5,836 nucleotides of DNA from NCBI GenBank assembly GCA_003838065.1, contig QZAC01000113.1, positions 1-5,836 of the forward strand, given 5' to 3'. The translations under genes were made by a program, and so were the position numbers. Numbering within the stretch: the first letter of the stretch is position 1; each line of letters starts with the position of its first letter. The notes beneath the pieces are model-generated. The model did no database searches. It had not been told where the DNA came from and saw only the letters and a program-made list of their open reading frames with translations. Positions 5,244-5,836 of this stretch are shown in pieces. This stretch comes from Methanocalculus sp. MSAO_Arc2. GTDB taxonomy: Archaea > Halobacteriota > Methanomicrobia > Methanomicrobiales > Methanocorpusculaceae.

Positions 5244-5836
5244 TCAGATCCTCCTGCTCACCGTTCTTGTATGGAGCACCATTGCAGCTGTTGTGAAGAG
5301 AATGGCAAAGATTGCCAGTGCCGCAAAATTCACCCAGATCGGAAAGGTCTGCGTTTCCATCAGGCAGTAGCGGGCGATATCGGTGAAGTAGGTGAGCGGA
5401 GAGCAGATCGCAAGCACCTGGCCTGCAAAGGGGAGTTGCTCAACCGGGATGAAGACCCCGCTGATAAAGATGAGCGGGAATTTCAGGAGGGCGGAGAGCA
5501 TCATGATGTTGGAGGGTACATTTGTTGCCGGTGTCGAGAGGAGGAGGCCGAGTGCGGAGAAGCAGAATGATGCGAGGATGATTCCCATTGCAAGGAGCAG
5601 GGGGTAAATCGGAATAATGCCAAGCAGCAGTCCGATTGTGATCGGAACGACTGCAATGCCGATTCCGAAGATGACGGAGGCGAACATGTCGCCTGCGATC
5701 AGGGTCTTCATCGTAACAGGGGTTGCGATCAGCCGCTCAAGGGTCCGTGCCTGCGCCTCCCAGGGCTGGATCACCGGCGAGACTGCGGTAGCGGTGAAGA
5801 AGACGGTCATTGCGAGGAGGCCGGATAGCAGAAACG
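5244..5836 (-). CDS. ABC-2 type transporter permease, N-terminus beyond the window
   Basis: The minus-strand frame is open to the window edge and ends at TGA 5246-5244, giving 196 codons of a membrane protein. Family members are about 250-270 residues, so roughly 60-70 N-terminal residues with the first membrane helix are missing. An internal ATG at 5810 is not the start, because family-like sequence (FLLSGLLA) continues upstream. The stretch SPVIQPWEAQARTLERLIA, followed by TPVT, is the conserved cytoplasmic segment of ABC2_membrane proteins. It is followed by about five hydrophobic helices and the FISGVFIPVEQLPFAGQVL region before the last helices. Such permeases pair with a DrrA-type ATPase, usually encoded just upstream, which would lie beyond 5836, and export drugs, lipids or polysaccharides. 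The substrate is unknown. There is no evident link to the converging binding protein. Confidence 0.85.
   Translation of the reverse strand, partial: FLLSGLLAMTVFFTATAVSPVIQPWEAQARTLERLIATPVTMKTLIAGDMFASVIFGIGIAVVPITIGLLLGIIPIYPLLLAMGIILASFCFSALGLLLSTPATNVPSNIMMLSALLKFPLIFISGVFIPVEQLPFAGQVLAICSPLTYFTDIARYCLMETQTFPIWVNFAALAIFAILFTTAAMVLHTRTVSRRI

Noticed and set aside
5271..5570. Plus-strand Cys/Glu-rich open frame of 99 codons
   Set aside because: It is antisense to the ABC-2 permease, and its composition is what the reverse complement of hydrophobic codons yields.
1..5836. CRISPR array, tRNA or rRNA genes, insertion sequence ends
   Set aside because: No regularly spaced repeats of CRISPR length, no tRNA-like clover sequence, and no transposase or terminal inverted repeats were found.
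4048..5836. Binding protein and ABC-2 permease as one transport system
   Set aside because: They are convergent and belong to different ABC classes: binding-protein-dependent import versus export-type permease.

Overview
The window looks like a chromosomal stretch from a methanogenic archaeon, most likely of the order Methanomicrobiales. The case rests on a short archaeal-type ThiC-family enzyme without the long N-terminal domain of bacterial ThiC, a DUF362/ferredoxin protein typical of strict anaerobes, a lipobox-bearing iron/cobamide-type binding protein with methanogen-style C-terminal wording, and a membrane sensor N-terminus of the kind abundant in Methanomicrobiales. The assignment is by recognition of protein families only. 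All five uninterrupted reading frames end in TGA.

Layout. Positions 1-410 (minus) hold the N-terminal part of a pRiA4b ORF-3-like gene broken by one in-frame TGA. Positions 411-764 are an AT-rich divergent intergenic region with an unusual repeat architecture: two pairs of TTRGAT-type repeats, each pair spaced 11 bp, flanking an 11-bp inverted repeat. Positions 765-1874 (plus) encode a DUF362 protein with two [4Fe-4S] motifs. It converges with a ThiC-family radical SAM enzyme at 1875-3116 (minus); the two stop codons abut with no base between them. Upstream of the ThiC-family gene is a leader of up to about 150 nt with several potential hairpins, one of which would cover the Shine-Dalgarno sequence.

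Positions 3271-3711 (minus) encode four membrane segments plus a coiled coil, apparently the truncated front end of a sensor histidine kinase. Positions 3712-4047 are non-coding with two overlapping small palindromes. Positions 4048-5193 (plus) encode a lipoprotein substrate-binding protein of the FecB/BtuF type, followed by a T-rich terminator. Positions 5244-5836 (minus) are the C-terminal three quarters of an ABC-2 type permease that runs off the window.

How the genes fit together. No clear operon is visible: neighbours are divergent or convergent, or separated by more than 150 nt. The most interesting functional link is conditional. The ThiC-family protein departs from canonical ThiC at two conserved motifs while keeping its metal-binding histidines and cluster cysteines. 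If it is the 5-hydroxybenzimidazole synthase paralogue rather than HMP-P synthase, it would make the lower ligand of the methanogen cobamide, and a BtuF-like binding protein lies 931 bp away. This is a hypothesis, not a demonstrated system. The two broken genes suggest that the spaces between the intact genes are undergoing decay.
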